IMG/VR virus record: IMGVR_UViG_3300021170_000051
Span: 1 to 34,344 of that record
Direction: 5' to 3' (one strand)
Origin: a virus
Length of the DNA stretch: 34,344 nucleotides
Shown: in pieces, positions 8,500-16,200 of the stretch
Layout of the letters: the number at the start of each line of letters is the position of its first letter
Position numbering within the stretch: the first letter of the stretch is position 1
The notes under the pieces: generated by a model
Told to the model about the DNA's origin: nothing
The model's input: the letters and a program-made list of their open reading frames with translations, nothing else
Database searches by the model: none
Translations under genes and position numbers: made by a program

Positions 8500-9218
8500 T
8501 ATTTGTTCGGCCTGTTTTTCACAGCCGCCTCCATGAGCATGTATAGGTCTTCTATGGAGCCATCACTTTTAGCTCGGTTCAGACCAAAAAGAAGGAAGTG
8601 GCAGTTGTCTTTGGTGTAACCCTTGCTGTTATCAACCCGATCGATACTGGCTGAAAACATTGATGGACCGCTCCTTCGGCCTCTCTCTGGCGGAAGAAGG
8701 AGGAATGGAATACCCGTCATTTCACAATTTCCTGTCCATCGTTCCTTTGCCCACTCAATAGTGAGATCGAACGCAAGGCCATTGGCCTTAGCTCGACCCT
8801 TAGCACTCAAAATCATTCCATAGAACGGCGTATCAAAGAACCGTCTTGTGACGGCAGCATGGACTCTATCGGGATGATTGGCATTATAAGTCTTGGAAAA
8901 ACGCCGTTTCTTTTCCACAAACTGTGGGTCTTGCATCCTTCTTGCGTGGTAAGATCGTTTCAAACATTTATCGCTGCAATATTTCGCATTGCTACGGCGA
9001 TAAAATGTTGCCCTGCATCCCACACAAACCTGCGCCTTTGGTCTTACCTTAAGAGCCAATTGTTTAGCCATGAAGTGCGGCGTTGAGCGAATCCGCATAT
9101 AATGCGCTCGTTTCATGCACCGATCGCTACAAAACAGTCCGTCTCGACGCGGCACAAATGGTGATCCGCACTCTGCGCAGTTATTAGTGCCGCCGATGGC
9201 GATGTTTGCCTTGCTCAT
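8499..9218 (-). CDS. HNH homing-type endonuclease with two zinc fingers
   Basis: 239 aa from ATG 9218. Two treble-clef-like zinc fingers open the protein (CAECGSPF..FCSDRC and CVGCRATF..YCSDKC), then a basic linker with NANHPDRV, and a C-terminal nuclease core SIDRVDNSKGYTKDNCHFL with a final N-AK motif, typical of HNH-type endonucleases of phages. An open frame extends upstream to 9782 but there it only shadows the tail gene. A promoter with a perfect -10 box directly precedes the ATG. The gene sits between the tail stabilisation and fibre genes, as expected for a mobile free-standing endonuclease. Confidence 0.88.
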   Translation of the reverse strand: MSKANIAIGGTNNCAECGSPFVPRRDGLFCSDRCMKRAHYMRIRSTPHFMAKQLALKVRPKAQVCVGCRATFYRRSNAKYCSDKCLKRSYHARRMQDPQFVEKKRRFSKTYNANHPDRVHAAVTRRFFDTPFYGMILSAKGRAKANGLAFDLTIEWAKERWTGNCEMTGIPFLLLPPERGRRSGPSMFSASIDRVDNSKGYTKDNCHFLLFGLNRAKSDGSIEDLYMLMEAAVKNRPNK

Positions 9219-9224
9219 GCCGAT

Positions 9225-9254
9225 ATTATAACACGATTCCATCTCCGCTACCAA
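9225..9254 (-). promoter_or_regulatory. Sigma70-like promoter for the HNH gene
   Basis: On the minus strand, TTGGTA (9254-9249; four of six match TTGACA) is followed by an 18-bp spacer and a perfect TATAAT (9230-9225). The expected start point lies about six bases further on, at or next to the ATG at 9218. No Shine-Dalgarno is visible, so the mRNA would be leaderless. The -35 overlaps the stop codon of the upstream tail gene. Confidence 0.6.
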
Positions 9255-11341
9255 TTCGTTGCTGTCTGTTGAGCCAATAGTGTCATGGAGATGAGCGTTA
9301 CGTCCGTAGCAGTTGTCTGCACGCCCAATCCCATGATTACGCCAGAAGCGTTGATCGTCGTCGGCGCGAGCGCGCCCGTTCCCGTCGCCTGCCATGTCAC
9401 CGGGAGTCCTCCCGTAGCCGTCCAATTCGCCACAACGCCACCCGTTGCCGTCCATGTCGCTCCAAACACGTTCGTTAGCGTTATAGGAGAAGAAGAATTG
9501 TTCTCCGTATCTATGGTGACGGTGAACGTCGATTGGTTGTTGTCGTTGGACTTGAATAATCCAAAGAGCGTCATTGAGTTCTTCGTCAGCATGTACGTAG
9601 GTGTGTCCCACAGCTTCGACTGAAGAACCTTGTTGATCGCATTGGATGGCGTTTGGAATAGCGGATAGATCGAATGTCCGTCCGTTCCGTACGCCGTGAG
9701 TGAGGAATTGATCTCCTGACTCGCAATCTGCGTGAGCGTCGTGCTCGGTTGGGCGGTGAACCACTTCGATCCGTCCCAACACATGAGTTGGTTGGCTTGT
9801 TTCTGAGTGAATGGATCGATAATGGGTAAGAGCAGGGCGTAAACGTGAATACCGAAGATGATCGTCACGGCAGCGCTTGGTACGATGCCGGCAATAGTGG
9901 GTGGATTGCCAACGGCAGGAACAGTCGTATATATGCCGTCAAGGGGCGACGAAACTTTCTGCACCGCCCCTCCATAGAGCGCGTGAATGCCGAACGTATT
10001 CGCCATGACGATGGAACGAGAGTATACTTGAGCACTATTAGGCCACGGAGAGCCGATCTGCGGGTCAACGTTCAGATTCGAGAACGTCGTGATACCCGCC
10101 GACACCTGAATGCCTGAGATATAGTTTATCGACGAGTCACCAACGAGATAAAGGAACCCGTTAGACTGTTTGAGCGCGTGATATCCGACTCTCAGAAACG
10201 AATCCGTCGAAACGAACGTTCCCGCCGCGTCGATAACGCTGAAATCCGTAGGAGACCCAGGCGCAGAGAACACAACGAGTGACTTCGGAGGCGGAGTCGA
10301 TGGTGCTGAGCCGTTTGCTATCCAAACGCGCGACTGAAACGTCTCAATCGCCGTTCCTTGGATGCCAAACGGCATGATCGCCACCGTCGCTTGGGCAACG
10401 GGGTTGTTGACATCGGTGATGTAAACCGTGGGAGGGTCTTGGTAGAGTTGTCCAGGCGTAACGGTCGTAACCGACGAGATTGCCCCACCAGTGGAAGCCG
10501 CTACCGCGGTTGCCGTCGCTCCAATACCCCCGCCGCCAAGAAGCTGGACCTTAACCGCACCAGTATATCCCGATCCACCCGTTACGACCGCGATCGCTCC
10601 CACACCGTTGGTGCTGTTCAACACAGCCGTAGCCACGGCGGTCGCCGCCGTTCCGATTCCGCCGCCAGTGAACGCAAGCGCCACGATGTCGGACGAGTCG
10701 AACCCCGTCCCCGCACCCGTGACGGTGATCGACGAAACCTGCCCTCCCGATGTAACGGTGGAAGTGAACGTCGGTCCCGATCCCTGTCCGCCAAATGCCG
10801 TTATCGTCGGAGATGACGTGTAGCCGTTACCTCCGTTCGTTATCGTGACGAACGGACCAATGGTGCCTGATTGGTAGAAAACCGTGCCATCCCATATGAA
10901 ATATCCGTTAGTCTGTGGGGCGCATATGAGAATGAATTGAGACCCCCACTGAGACATGCCAATCTGATTGGTGGGATTGGCAATCGTACCTGCCCCCGCC
11001 ATGGAGGTGGTAACTTTGGTAGATGTATTGATCTGTGTAATGCTGCCATTGTTGTTGAATGAAACGCAAATCGGCTTGTCGGCAATGTTGCCGAAGTAAA
11101 ACGCCGACACGGACGCACCAGAGTTGGCGGTGAAGATGGGAGCCCCAACGTCGTATAATGTACGGATGTTGTCGGGGCCGAGCGGCATCCAATTGAAACA
11201 CCAAGAGGTCTCCGTGTCGGTGATCGCCGGACGGCTGGCCTTAGTGTTGAGTCCGGTGAACCCATGAAAGACGAGCGGGTTCATGTTCTCGGGTAGACCG
11301 AGAACTTTCGGTGGCGCCGCCACGTTCTGAAGGTCGCCCAT
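9248..11341 (-). CDS. Tail/packaged-DNA stabilisation-like structural protein
   Basis: 697 aa from ATG 11341 (TGATG overlap with the connector stop); a GTG directly upstream at 11344 is an alternative. The N-terminus (NPLVFHGFTGLNTKASRP, then ETSWCFNWMP, RTLYDV) and the middle (VWIANGS, LVVFSAPGSPTDFSV, RSIVMANTFGIHAL) match the layout of P22 gp10-like or other beta-propeller tail hub proteins that plug the portal. A Gly-Tyr repeat module (residues about 165-311) interrupts this layout. The C-terminus repeats TWTATGG/WTATGG/TWQATG units. It follows the connector gene, supporting a neck or tail role. Confidence 0.7.
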   Translation of the reverse strand: MGDLQNVAAPPKVLGLPENMNPLVFHGFTGLNTKASRPAITDTETSWCFNWMPLGPDNIRTLYDVGAPIFTANSGASVSAFYFGNIADKPICVSFNNNGSITQINTSTKVTTSMAGAGTIANPTNQIGMSQWGSQFILICAPQTNGYFIWDGTVFYQSGTIGPFVTITNGGNGYTSSPTITAFGGQGSGPTFTSTVTSGGQVSSITVTGAGTGFDSSDIVALAFTGGGIGTAATAVATAVLNSTNGVGAIAVVTGGSGYTGAVKVQLLGGGGIGATATAVAASTGGAISSVTTVTPGQLYQDPPTVYITDVNNPVAQATVAIMPFGIQGTAIETFQSRVWIANGSAPSTPPPKSLVVFSAPGSPTDFSVIDAAGTFVSTDSFLRVGYHALKQSNGFLYLVGDSSINYISGIQVSAGITTFSNLNVDPQIGSPWPNSAQVYSRSIVMANTFGIHALYGGAVQKVSSPLDGIYTTVPAVGNPPTIAGIVPSAAVTIIFGIHVYALLLPIIDPFTQKQANQLMCWDGSKWFTAQPSTTLTQIASQEINSSLTAYGTDGHSIYPLFQTPSNAINKVLQSKLWDTPTYMLTKNSMTLFGLFKSNDNNQSTFTVTIDTENNSSSPITLTNVFGATWTATGGVVANWTATGGLPVTWQATGTGALAPTTINASGVIMGLGVQTTATDVTLISMTLLAQQTATNW
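10409..10849 (-). repeat. Gly-Tyr beta-repeat module inside the tail protein
   Basis: Four degenerate units occur in tandem: VTITNGGNGYTSSPTITAF, ITVTGAGTGFDSSDIV, IAVVTGGSGYTGAVKVQL and VTPGQLYQDPPTVYITD, separated by GxGIGAxATAV linkers. The consensus is hydrophobic-beta, x-GxGY/F-T-x-x-P-x-V. The same unit is found in the next two upstream genes (connector and decoration-like protein), so it behaves as a portable surface module. Confidence 0.75.
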
Positions 11342-12279
11342 CACGCTCGACCATAGAAATTCGTTGTCCCACGGGGATTACTTACCTGTCTTGCACGCTT
11401 CATGAACTTCTCAAACTCTTGCCACATACGATCAGCGTCCGTGAACCGCTGCTTTCCGCTGAAGGCGTAGTACGCCGCCAAAAACGGGACACAATCAGTC
11501 CAAGGATATGGCAGGGCTTCAGTGTCGGTATCCACCGCCAACGCATTAGGAAGGCACATGCAGTCCCACTCCATCTGGTACTGCTGATTCGGCAGCGGAT
11601 ACAGGTAGACCGATCCGCTCGCTCCCTGTCCGAATTGCGTGAACACGACGGGGACATCCAGGTATCCCGCCGTGTAGTTACGCACATACGCTTGGTAGCG
11701 AGAGAACGACAGACGTATCGTCGTGTAACGGAACGTCGCGAAGATGAGCGAGATCGAATTGACGCTCATGATCGACGAGATGCCCGATCCGCTGGTCGCC
11801 ACCATGGGATTGACGGCGGAGAACGGATACACTTCCTGCTGAAGCGTCGTGACGTTTATGCCGCTGACGTTCGCAATCGCCTTGGCGCCCGTGCCGGCGC
11901 CCGACGTGATCGTTACGGTCGGTTGGAAGTATCCGGCGCCGGCGTTTTGGATCGTGATCGACGTGACCGTCGTTCCCGTGAGGTTCGCCGAGGCCGTTGC
12001 CTGTAGCCCACCAGGATTATTTGCAAGCCCCGAGAGACTGTCGGGAGGAGTAATCGTTACCGTAGGCGCGGAGGTATAGCCCGTACCCGAAACCGTGACG
12101 GTAATTGAATTTATGGAGCCATTGATGGGCGGAAGTACCCGGACGCACTGACCCTCCGCGGCAATCTGTGACCTCGCCGTGTTGATGTATGTCGTGAGCG
12201 TAGCAGTGGGGTATAATGCGCCCCCACTGCCCGTCCCCAACAGATTTTGGAGCGCAACTAGGTAAGCGTTGAGCGCGAT
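11341..12279 (-). CDS. Head-tail connector/adaptor-like protein (start codon problem)
   Basis: About 312 aa if begun at ATC 12279. The C-terminal half (SVYLYPLPNQQYQMEWDCMC, then LPYPWTDCVPFLAAYY and a Trp/Glu/Arg helix) resembles phage connector or tail-adaptor proteins; the N-terminus (ALNAYLVALQNLL, TTYINTARSQIAAEG) fits too. Two Gly-Tyr repeats (about residues 58-135) are inserted between these. No ATG, GTG or TTG occurs in frame before TTG 12240, yet coding-like sequence continues upstream to the TAA of the preceding gene. ATC 12279 has GGGAGG five bases before it. Alternatively, removing one G from the GGG at about 12290 would join ATG 12292 to this frame. Confidence 0.7.
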   Translation of the reverse strand: MALNAYLVALQNLLGTGSGGALYPTATLTTYINTARSQIAAEGQCVRVLPPINGSINSITVTVSGTGYTSAPTVTITPPDSLSGLANNPGGLQATASANLTGTTVTSITIQNAGAGYFQPTVTITSGAGTGAKAIANVSGINVTTLQQEVYPFSAVNPMVATSGSGISSIMSVNSISLIFATFRYTTIRLSFSRYQAYVRNYTAGYLDVPVVFTQFGQGASGSVYLYPLPNQQYQMEWDCMCLPNALAVDTDTEALPYPWTDCVPFLAAYYAFSGKQRFTDADRMWQEFEKFMKRARQVSNPRGTTNFYGRA

Positions 12280-12297
12280 TGCCGCCTCCCATTGGGA

Positions 12298-13512
12298 TTA
12301 GAGCGGCTGGACGTAGACCGTATCCGTGATGCCGCCCATCGTGAGCGCCAACGTCGGGTTCACCACGACGCCCATGCCCGTGCCCGAGCTTTGCAGAGGA
12401 CCGGGGAGAACAAACGCCGTGGGCGCCGCCGTGAAGAAGCCAGGATCGATGATGGCACTTCCAACCGTGCCCGTGACGTTATTGCCAAGGATGGCGACGC
12501 CCGAACCCGAACCAATCGTGCCGGCAATCTGCGCCTGACGCGGGATCAATAGACCGGACTGAACGATGTTATTCGCTAGCAACGTTACGCCCGTGCCCGA
12601 GGTCTGCGAGAAGAGCGAGCCGCCAAACGTCGAGATGCCAATAGCGCCACTAAAGCCCGATCCAGGAGTCGTAACCGTGATGTTCTGGATGCTCTGCGCG
12701 AGGATCGCCGTGGCCAAGGCGCCCGAGCCGGCAAAGCCCGTGGCCGCCGCGATGGTGAGCGCGGGAGCGACGTTCTGAGGCTGCGTTCCTTCGTTCGTCA
12801 TCAAGATCGCCGTGACGTTACCAGCGAAGGACAGGGACGCGGTGAGAACGGCGTTCTTCGTCGCAACCGTGCTCGTCAAGCTGTTGAAGTTCGTGTCGCT
12901 CGCCTGCGGGATGACATACACTGCGGGAACCGCCGTATAGCCGGCGCCAGGGTTGACGATCGTAATCGTCGTAATCGTTCCACCCGAGATCGTGCAAGTC
13001 GCCGTGGCGGGGACGCCAGGAGCGGGAGGAACGGCGATATTCAGGATCGGCGGGACGGTGTAGCCCGAACCCGACCCCGCGGCGGCGGGAACGATCGTCG
13101 AAAGAGCGCCGCCAGTGAGCGCAATCCACGTCGAGCCCTGACCGCCCGCCACCGTAACGGTCGGCGCGGCGGTGTAACCCGTGCCCGAGTTCGTAACGAC
13201 GGCGCCAATCGGGAAACCAGTGGGATTGATGACACGGTAGTTCTGGCCGTCGCTCTCAACCGTAACCGCCTCGTTCACCATCTGCGTGGTATACGGGAAC
13301 CATGTCGTCGTAACCGGGTCGAAGACCTGAATCTGCGAAACGATGCCGGGCGAAACGAGGAACCGGCCGGCAGGGAGCGTGAAGTCCTCACCGGCCGAGA
13401 GCGAAACGCGGTTCGTGCCAATCAGGTCGGGGAGGAACCCACCCGCGATGATCGGAAAGAGCGCCTGCGGAACCGGGAGGTTGACGCCAACTGCGCCGAT
13501 GATGGTGGCCAT
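12298..13512 (-). CDS. Decoration-like virion protein with Gly-Tyr repeats
   Basis: 404 aa, start ATG 13512 overlapping the capsid stop (TAATG). The N-terminal 100 residues (MATIIGAVGVNLPVPQALFP, LPAGRFLVSPG) resemble capsid decoration or head fibre base proteins. After that come Gly-Tyr repeats around residues 104-121, 145-160, 185-201 and a weaker one near 280-292, with Ala/Gly/Thr-rich beta segments to the end. Its place directly downstream of the major capsid gene, and its high Ala/Gly/Val content, fit a protein that coats the capsid. It is read in the same frame as the following connector gene. Confidence 0.65.
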   Translation of the reverse strand: MATIIGAVGVNLPVPQALFPIIAGGFLPDLIGTNRVSLSAGEDFTLPAGRFLVSPGIVSQIQVFDPVTTTWFPYTTQMVNEAVTVESDGQNYRVINPTGFPIGAVVTNSGTGYTAAPTVTVAGGQGSTWIALTGGALSTIVPAAAGSGSGYTVPPILNIAVPPAPGVPATATCTISGGTITTITIVNPGAGYTAVPAVYVIPQASDTNFNSLTSTVATKNAVLTASLSFAGNVTAILMTNEGTQPQNVAPALTIAAATGFAGSGALATAILAQSIQNITVTTPGSGFSGAIGISTFGGSLFSQTSGTGVTLLANNIVQSGLLIPRQAQIAGTIGSGSGVAILGNNVTGTVGSAIIDPGFFTAAPTAFVLPGPLQSSGTGMGVVVNPTLALTMGGITDTVYVQPL

Positions 13513-14558
13513 TAGAAAGCTCCCGTCGTGATACCGTTGATTACGGCGTTAGCCAACGGCTTGCTCGTCACAAGCTGCATGCCGAGAATCATCACGCCCA
13601 CCTGGGCGATCTGCATCAGTGGAATTGCGCTATAGAAGCCGCTGAAAGCGAACGGAGCATCTTCAGAAATGTACCAACTTGTGTACTTCGAGTTAACCGC
13701 GAAGACGCTGCCCTTTGGGCAGAAGTGATCCATGAAGATCGGAATGCCAGCGATGATGATGTTCGGGAACGCCGAACGGATCGGCGTGTCCATGCTGTAC
13801 TCCTTGCCAGGATCGACGAACACCGTCTCAATCGGCGTGTTACCGCTGTTCGTGGCGATGAAGTTGCTGTTCAACGTCGCGAAATCGCTCGGCGACATGA
13901 CGACGTAATCAGGCGCTTCACCACCGGCAAGGTCCGTAATCTGGATCAAGAACTGCGCTGCCGATTGGCGCGTTGAGAACGCTGTGGCGTTCGTGTAAAC
14001 CTGCCCCTGCCAGAAGGAGTTCGACGCCACGTTGCGGTTGATACCGCCGTACGTCGCGACGGTCGTTCCGTTGTCAAACCCGTCAATGAACGACGACGGC
14101 ATGAGAGGGTTGTTCGTGTTGTTCGTGAACGTCGCCGATCCCAATTGCTGCATGGTCACGGCGTACACATCGTTCATGCGAACGTCGAGGATCGGAACGA
14201 CGGCTTCCGTGGACTGAAGCAACGCCTCACCAAGCACCAACGGAACTGGAACGGTGAAGTACGCGGTGTTGAACGCCGCGTTCTGAACGCCGGGGATGAC
14301 CTGCGGCTTGTTGAACGAGCCCGAGTAACCCGTCCATGCGCCCTGAACCATGGACGCGCCCTGAACGGGGAACGTGATCTGGTTGAGACCGCCAGCAGAG
14401 CGTTGGGCGTTGCCCATCAAGAGCATCAGCGTTGGCGTACTGAAATAGAGTTGGCATGTGACCTTGGGAACGAATGCGCGACGAGTCAGCGCGTTAAGCT
14501 CCGCGAAGGACGCCGTAGATGCTCCAGGTACAACACCAGTTCCGCCGAGTACAGCCAT
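13512..14558 (-). CDS. Major capsid protein (probable HK97 fold)
   Basis: 348 aa, preceded by GAGGAG seven bases from ATG 14558, one of the strongest ribosome binding sites here, as expected for a highly expressed gene. It follows the scaffold gene. HK97-type elements include an N-terminal helical arm (FAELNALTRRAF), a beta-rich E-loop-like region (LNQITFPVQGASM), a long spine-like helix with VYAVTMQQL, a P-domain-like DYVVMSPSDFATL, and C-terminal IPIFMDHFCPKG followed by a strand-rich end. The exact family is not assigned by motif, but position and size are strong support. Confidence 0.85.
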   Translation of the reverse strand: MAVLGGTGVVPGASTASFAELNALTRRAFVPKVTCQLYFSTPTLMLLMGNAQRSAGGLNQITFPVQGASMVQGAWTGYSGSFNKPQVIPGVQNAAFNTAYFTVPVPLVLGEALLQSTEAVVPILDVRMNDVYAVTMQQLGSATFTNNTNNPLMPSSFIDGFDNGTTVATYGGINRNVASNSFWQGQVYTNATAFSTRQSAAQFLIQITDLAGGEAPDYVVMSPSDFATLNSNFIATNSGNTPIETVFVDPGKEYSMDTPIRSAFPNIIIAGIPIFMDHFCPKGSVFAVNSKYTSWYISEDAPFAFSGFYSAIPLMQIAQVGVMILGMQLVTSKPLANAVINGITTGAF

Positions 14559-14593
14559 TTACTTTCTCCTCGATCCCTTACGGCGCCCGTACA

Positions 14594-15229
14594 TCACACC
14601 CTCGCGCGGCGGTTCGGACGAATCTCGGCGTAGAATTTGTTGATCTCGCTGTTCGTAACGTCGTTGATCGCCTTCTGAGCGCCAGCGGCAGGGCGCGGCC
14701 TCAGTGCGGCAATCCAAGGATTGCCTTCGGGTGGGCTGAAGAGGGCGGAGCCACGCCCATAGTCGCCAGGGACGAACGGCGCTGCGTTGTCGCTCTTGTT
14801 CTCACGCTCGAAGAACGCCTCGGCCGCTTCGTAGTCAGCGAGACCCCGCTCTTGCATCACCTTCTCGACGCCCTTGATTCCGTCGTCGTTGTAGCCGAGC
14901 TTCCGAAGGAGGGCGCGACCGCTTTCGATCCGTCCATCCACCTCGGCGTTGCGTTTGCGCTCGTCGCTCGCCTTCGCATCGTCGGCGAGTTGCTTCTTCA
15001 GGTCATCAAGCTCTTTCTGCGTGCTGTTGAGCTTATCGAGGAAGGGCTTGGCAGCGTCGATCTCGGGGATGACGAGATCGGGATTGGCTTCCTTCATAAG
15101 CTCAAGTACGCGGCCCCGTGTCTTGGGGTTGCTGCCGAGCTTGTCGAGAAGCGCCTTGGAGGGAGCGAACGAATCCCGCTCCGCTTTCAGCCTCCGATAT
15201 TCGCCATCTTCAACTTCGATAAGCGCCAT
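14594..15229 (-). CDS. Capsid scaffolding protein
   Basis: 211 aa, strongly charged and alpha-helical: a coiled-coil (about residues 60-100, KPFLDKLNSTQKELDDLKKQ and following) and a C-terminal Arg-rich tail (RPNRRARV) suitable for binding capsid protein. Lys, Glu, Asp and Ala dominate and there is no Cys. The start ATG 15229 overlaps the preceding stop (TAATG) and has GAGGAAG upstream. It lies immediately before the major capsid gene, the usual scaffold position. Confidence 0.8.
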   Translation of the reverse strand: MALIEVEDGEYRRLKAERDSFAPSKALLDKLGSNPKTRGRVLELMKEANPDLVIPEIDAAKPFLDKLNSTQKELDDLKKQLADDAKASDERKRNAEVDGRIESGRALLRKLGYNDDGIKGVEKVMQERGLADYEAAEAFFERENKSDNAAPFVPGDYGRGSALFSPPEGNPWIAALRPRPAAGAQKAINDVTNSEINKFYAEIRPNRRARV

Positions 15230-15405
15230 TACTTCCTCACATGATCGATGTCGTACGCAGGGTCACGGGGGCGCGGACCGCGCCCGCTCCATGGTCCCTT
15301 CGCAAGATACTTCTGGTGAATGTCGCGATCGTCGCACTCATGCGAGGCCATCTTGTGTTGGAAGATGGCGTTCGTATTGGAACGATCTTGCGGTGCGTTC
15401 GCCAT
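15229..15405 (-). CDS. Small basic/acidic phage protein (58 aa)
   Basis: 58 aa (starts MANAPQDRSN, ends DIDHVRK). Start and stop are both shared with neighbours in TAATG junctions (15405 and 15229), so it is part of a tightly coupled head-gene series. Its last codons supply the Shine-Dalgarno for the scaffold gene. No domain is recognised; it is hydrophilic with a Pro/Arg-rich patch (GPWSGRGPRPRDP). Confidence 0.75.
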   Translation of the reverse strand: MANAPQDRSNTNAIFQHKMASHECDDRDIHQKYLAKGPWSGRGPRPRDPAYDIDHVRK

Positions 15406-15569
15406 TACTTACCGATATGGACAATCGCATAGCTGTTTTTGCGATGCGCGCCGCTAATGTGCGACTTGCGAGCGCCGATGTCTTCCTTGTGGAAGTCGAT
15501 ACGCTCAACTTTCGGATCGCTCTCGGGGATGGACTTGCGTCCCTCTTGGAAGATGTCTGCCTTCGCCAT
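15405..15569 (-). CDS. Small hydrophilic phage protein (54 aa)
   Basis: 54 aa (starts MAKADIFQEG, ends AIVHIGK), rich in Lys, Asp, His and Ile. The stop overlaps the ATG of the next small gene. The frame is open with good codon use and no competing frame. Function is unknown; small proteins between portal-region and scaffold genes are common in phages. Confidence 0.75.
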   Translation of the reverse strand: MAKADIFQEGRKSIPESDPKVERIDFHKEDIGARKSHISGAHRKNSYAIVHIGK

Positions 15570-15581
15570 GCGTGTACTCCG

Positions 15582-15998
15582 TTATGCCGCTGCGGGCGGC
15601 GCGGGTTGTGGGGCGCCACCGCCACCGGGAGAGCCACCACCGCCCATCGCGCGTAGGCGGGCGATCTCGGGTTGCTCCTGCTTCTGTTGCATCATCATTT
15701 GCTGCAACGACGATTGCTCGACTCCAGGGGACGTGGAGCCGGGCGGAACGTGCTTGGTCAGAGCGGTGATCGCCTTCATGATGTCTTTGCCCGGCTCCGT
15801 ACCCGAGCCGATCAGGGGCAGCGATTTCTCAAGAAGGCGTACCGCCCACTGCACCTGGGCGAGCGCCGCCGCCTGTAAGCCCTTGTTCATCGTCGGCATG
15901 GTCATGCCACCGGCCCCGCCTGCCGGGGGAGTGCCGGGGGGGCTTTGAGAACCTACAGGGGGAGTCGGCGACGCCGCGCCAGGGGCAGGGCTTTGCAT
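15582..15998 (-). CDS. Pro/Gly/Gln-rich head-region protein
   Basis: 138 aa. A Pro/Gly/Ser-rich N-terminus (1-35) is followed by an amphipathic helical core (residues about 36-85, LQAAALAQVQWAVRLLEKSL), then a Met/Gln-rich stretch (LQQMMMQQKQEQPEI) and a Gly/Pro-rich tail. It precedes the scaffold and capsid genes and starts two bases beyond the stop of the leader peptide (TAG-TTA-ATG), suggesting translational coupling. Proteins of this composition in phage head operons are usually annotated only as hypothetical head proteins. Confidence 0.7.
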   Translation of the reverse strand: MQSPAPGAASPTPPVGSQSPPGTPPAGGAGGMTMPTMNKGLQAAALAQVQWAVRLLEKSLPLIGSGTEPGKDIMKAITALTKHVPPGSTSPGVEQSSLQQMMMQQKQEQPEIARLRAMGGGGSPGGGGAPQPAPPAAA

Positions 15999-16001
15999 TA
16001 A

Positions 16002-16034
16002 CTACTTCCGGCGACGCTTGTGGCGACGTGCCAT
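16002..16034 (-). CDS. 10-residue Arg/Lys leader peptide MARRHKRRRK
   Basis: ATG at 16034 follows GAGGAGA at a good distance and opens a frame of ten codons ending in TAG at 16002-16004. Seven of the ten residues are Arg or Lys. It is the first reading frame of the leftward head operon and ends three bases before the ATG of the next gene. It could be a translational enhancer or attenuator for the operon, or a small basic peptide in its own right. Confidence 0.55.
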   Translation of the reverse strand: MARRHKRRRK

Positions 16035-16053
16035 GATGCTCTCTCCTCGAAAC

Positions 16054-16083
16054 GGCTCCCCGAGAGAACATCACCAGGGAGCC
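16054..16083 (-). promoter_or_regulatory. Hairpin in the 5' leader of the head operon
   Basis: A perfect 7-bp inverted repeat, GGCTCCC (16054-16060) and GGGAGCC (16077-16083), surrounds a 16-base loop. It lies just upstream of the Shine-Dalgarno of the leader peptide. No U-run follows, so it does not look like a terminator; RNA stability or translation control is more likely. Confidence 0.5.
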
Positions 16084-16122
16084 TCTGTTGGCGGAACGTC
16101 ACCAACGCCGCAGTAATTCACA

Positions 16123-16136
16123 CACTACGGGTAGTG
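16123..16136. promoter_or_regulatory. Palindromic operator candidate in divergent region
   Basis: CACTAC-GG-GTAGTG is a perfect 14-bp palindrome lying between the leftward head operon and the rightward HTH/dioxygenase operon. The neighbouring small HTH protein (16201-16386) could be its ligand. Clear -35/-10 boxes were not found on either strand here. Confidence 0.4.
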
Positions 16137-16200
16137 ATTCCTCTTGCACAATCAGTTCAAATGCGCCATCGTTAGCCAAACGACGCCAACGCCAAGTGGA

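Noticed and set aside
8499-9782. Upstream extension of the HNH gene to 9782
   Set aside because: The added part lies within the tail gene in another frame and has His/Gly/Asp-rich nonsense composition; a promoter and a good zinc finger start follow at 9218.
10358-10816. Arg/Ser-rich plus-strand frame
   Set aside because: Antisense of the Gly-Tyr repeat region; the Arg/Ser pattern is what complementary Gly/Thr codons give.
11311-12006. 231-codon plus-strand frame opposite the connector gene
   Set aside because: Arg-rich composition and no ribosome binding site; the minus strand frame has recognisable conserved motifs.
16144-16200. TTG-start extension of the small HTH gene
   Set aside because: The 19 added residues have no ribosome site and do not resemble the family; ATG 16201 begins right at the HTH domain.
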